Assembly (NCBI RefSeq): GCF_000718985.1
Contig: NZ_JODL01000007.1
Location: 1-64,000, forward strand
DNA from: Streptomyces megasporus
Lineage (GTDB): Bacteria; Actinomycetota; Actinomycetes; Streptomycetales; Streptomycetaceae
Length of the DNA: 64,000 bases
Direction of reading: 5' to 3'
The notes beneath the pieces are model-generated. The model saw only the letters and a program-made list of their open reading frames with translations, did no database searches and was not told where the DNA came from. Shown here one piece after another: positions 63,554 to 64,000 of the stretch (position 1 is the first letter of the stretch; each line of letters opens with the position of its first letter). Both the position numbers and the translations under genes were made by a program.

Positions 63554-64000
63554 ATGTCCACTGCCATCACGGACCGCAGGCAGGCCGGTGTCGCTTTCCT
63601 CGGCTGCGGCTACGCTGCGGATTTCTACGGACCCACCCTGAAAAACCACCCCGCGGTGAGACTTCTGGGGGCCTACGATCCCAGGAGGGAAAGGGCGGAA
63701 AGCTTTACCGCCGAGTACGGCGGAAGAGTCTTCCACAGCATGGAAGAGGTGTAGTCCGACCCAACCGTCGACATCGTGGTGAACCTCACCCCGGTCGCCG
63801 AGCACTACTCGGTGAACAAGGCGGCCTTACTCGCCGGCAAGCATGTGTACTGCGAGAAACCACTGACCACGAAAATGACGGAAGCGGAGGAACTGGCCGC
63901 GCTCGCCGAGGAGCGGGGGCTTCTGCTGTCCAGCGCTCCGGCCACGGTCTTCAGCCGGTCGGCGCAGACCCTCGTCCGCGCCGTCCACGACGGGCTCATC
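63554..64000 (+). pseudogene. Gfo/Idh/MocA oxidoreductase interrupted by in-frame TAG, partial
   Basis: ATG 63554 (CGGAGGA upstream) begins a Gfo/Idh/MocA N-terminal NAD domain: GVAFLGCGYAADFYGPTL, LLGAYDPRRERAESF, VFHSMEEV. Codon 67 is TAG (63752-63754). The same frame continues as SDPTVDIVVNLTPVAEHY, then AGKHVYCEKPLTT with the conserved EKP, and stays open to the window edge. Relatives have Leu or a similar residue where the stop lies, so a single change (for example TTG to TAG) explains it. Some codons (AAA, TTT, CTT) are less GC-rich than neighbours. It may be dead, or read through. Confidence 0.75.

Overview
The window is chromosomal DNA of a high-GC actinomycete, almost certainly a Streptomyces or close relative. 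Third codon positions are nearly all G or C, and GTG and TTG starts and 4-base stop/start overlaps are frequent. Typical Streptomyces families are present: a conservon histidine kinase, XRE regulators with a DUF5753-type domain, a SCO6745-like protein, an LPFR-motif microprotein, SAM methyltransferases of the PF04672 type and DUF1206. From memory, the order idi, CDF transporter, galE-like gene, phospholipid genes and hpnC/D/E matches the SCO6745-SCO6763 region of S. coelicolor; this was not checked by alignment.

Layout. (1) 1-4.1 kb is an accessory stretch: a DUF202 fragment, two XRE regulators, and a radical SAM gene with a PCMT-like methyltransferase. The last two abut the remains of a conservon whose cvnB carries an internal deletion and frameshift and whose cvnC and cvnD are absent. 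(2) 4.1-7.9 kb holds cvnA, an AlkB-like dioxygenase and a tyrosine phosphatase. (3) 8-12.5 kb is a squalene cassette (hpnC-hpnD-hpnE-prenyl diphosphate synthase) that ends at a perfect hairpin with no squalene-hopene cyclase. (4) 12.9-21.5 kb is an envelope lipid/polymer block: a TagGH-like ABC exporter, a GT2 glycosyltransferase, two CDP-alcohol phosphatidyltransferases, a glycerol-1-phosphate-dehydrogenase-like enzyme, a nucleotidyltransferase and a galE-like epimerase. (5) 21.5-34.8 kb is mostly housekeeping: CDF efflux, isopentenyl-PP isomerase, Tex, acyl-ACP desaturase, secreted GH16, an MFS/TetR pair and a secreted I36-type protein.

(6) 35-42.6 kb is the most unusual part. A three-gene operon (helical protein, DUF1023-type hydrolase, lipoprotein) has an 18-bp palindrome at its promoter. 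It is followed by what looks like a tRNA-tRNA-protein-protein operon: two divergent, closely related tRNAs, then a zinc-ribbon SDR without the catalytic Tyr, then a leucine-rich-repeat protein. A second membrane protein resembling the lipoprotein has the same type of palindrome at almost the same distance from its -10 box.

(7) 42.6-48.4 kb has a uridine-kinase-like protein, an ABC-F protein, methyltransferases and regulators. (8) 48.5-54.3 kb is a fatty-acid beta-oxidation set. (9) 54.4-61.3 kb is a compact ribose-type operon (rbsK-C-B-A-D, a DeoC-like aldolase, a GntR regulator) with a readable promoter and operator. (10) 61.3-64 kb contains a frameshifted peptidoglycan-binding pseudogene, an MFS exporter and a Gfo/Idh/MocA gene interrupted by an in-frame TAG at the right edge.

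No CRISPR array, rRNA, insertion sequence or phage structural gene was seen. Function calls rest on motifs and family resemblance read by eye; no database search was possible.
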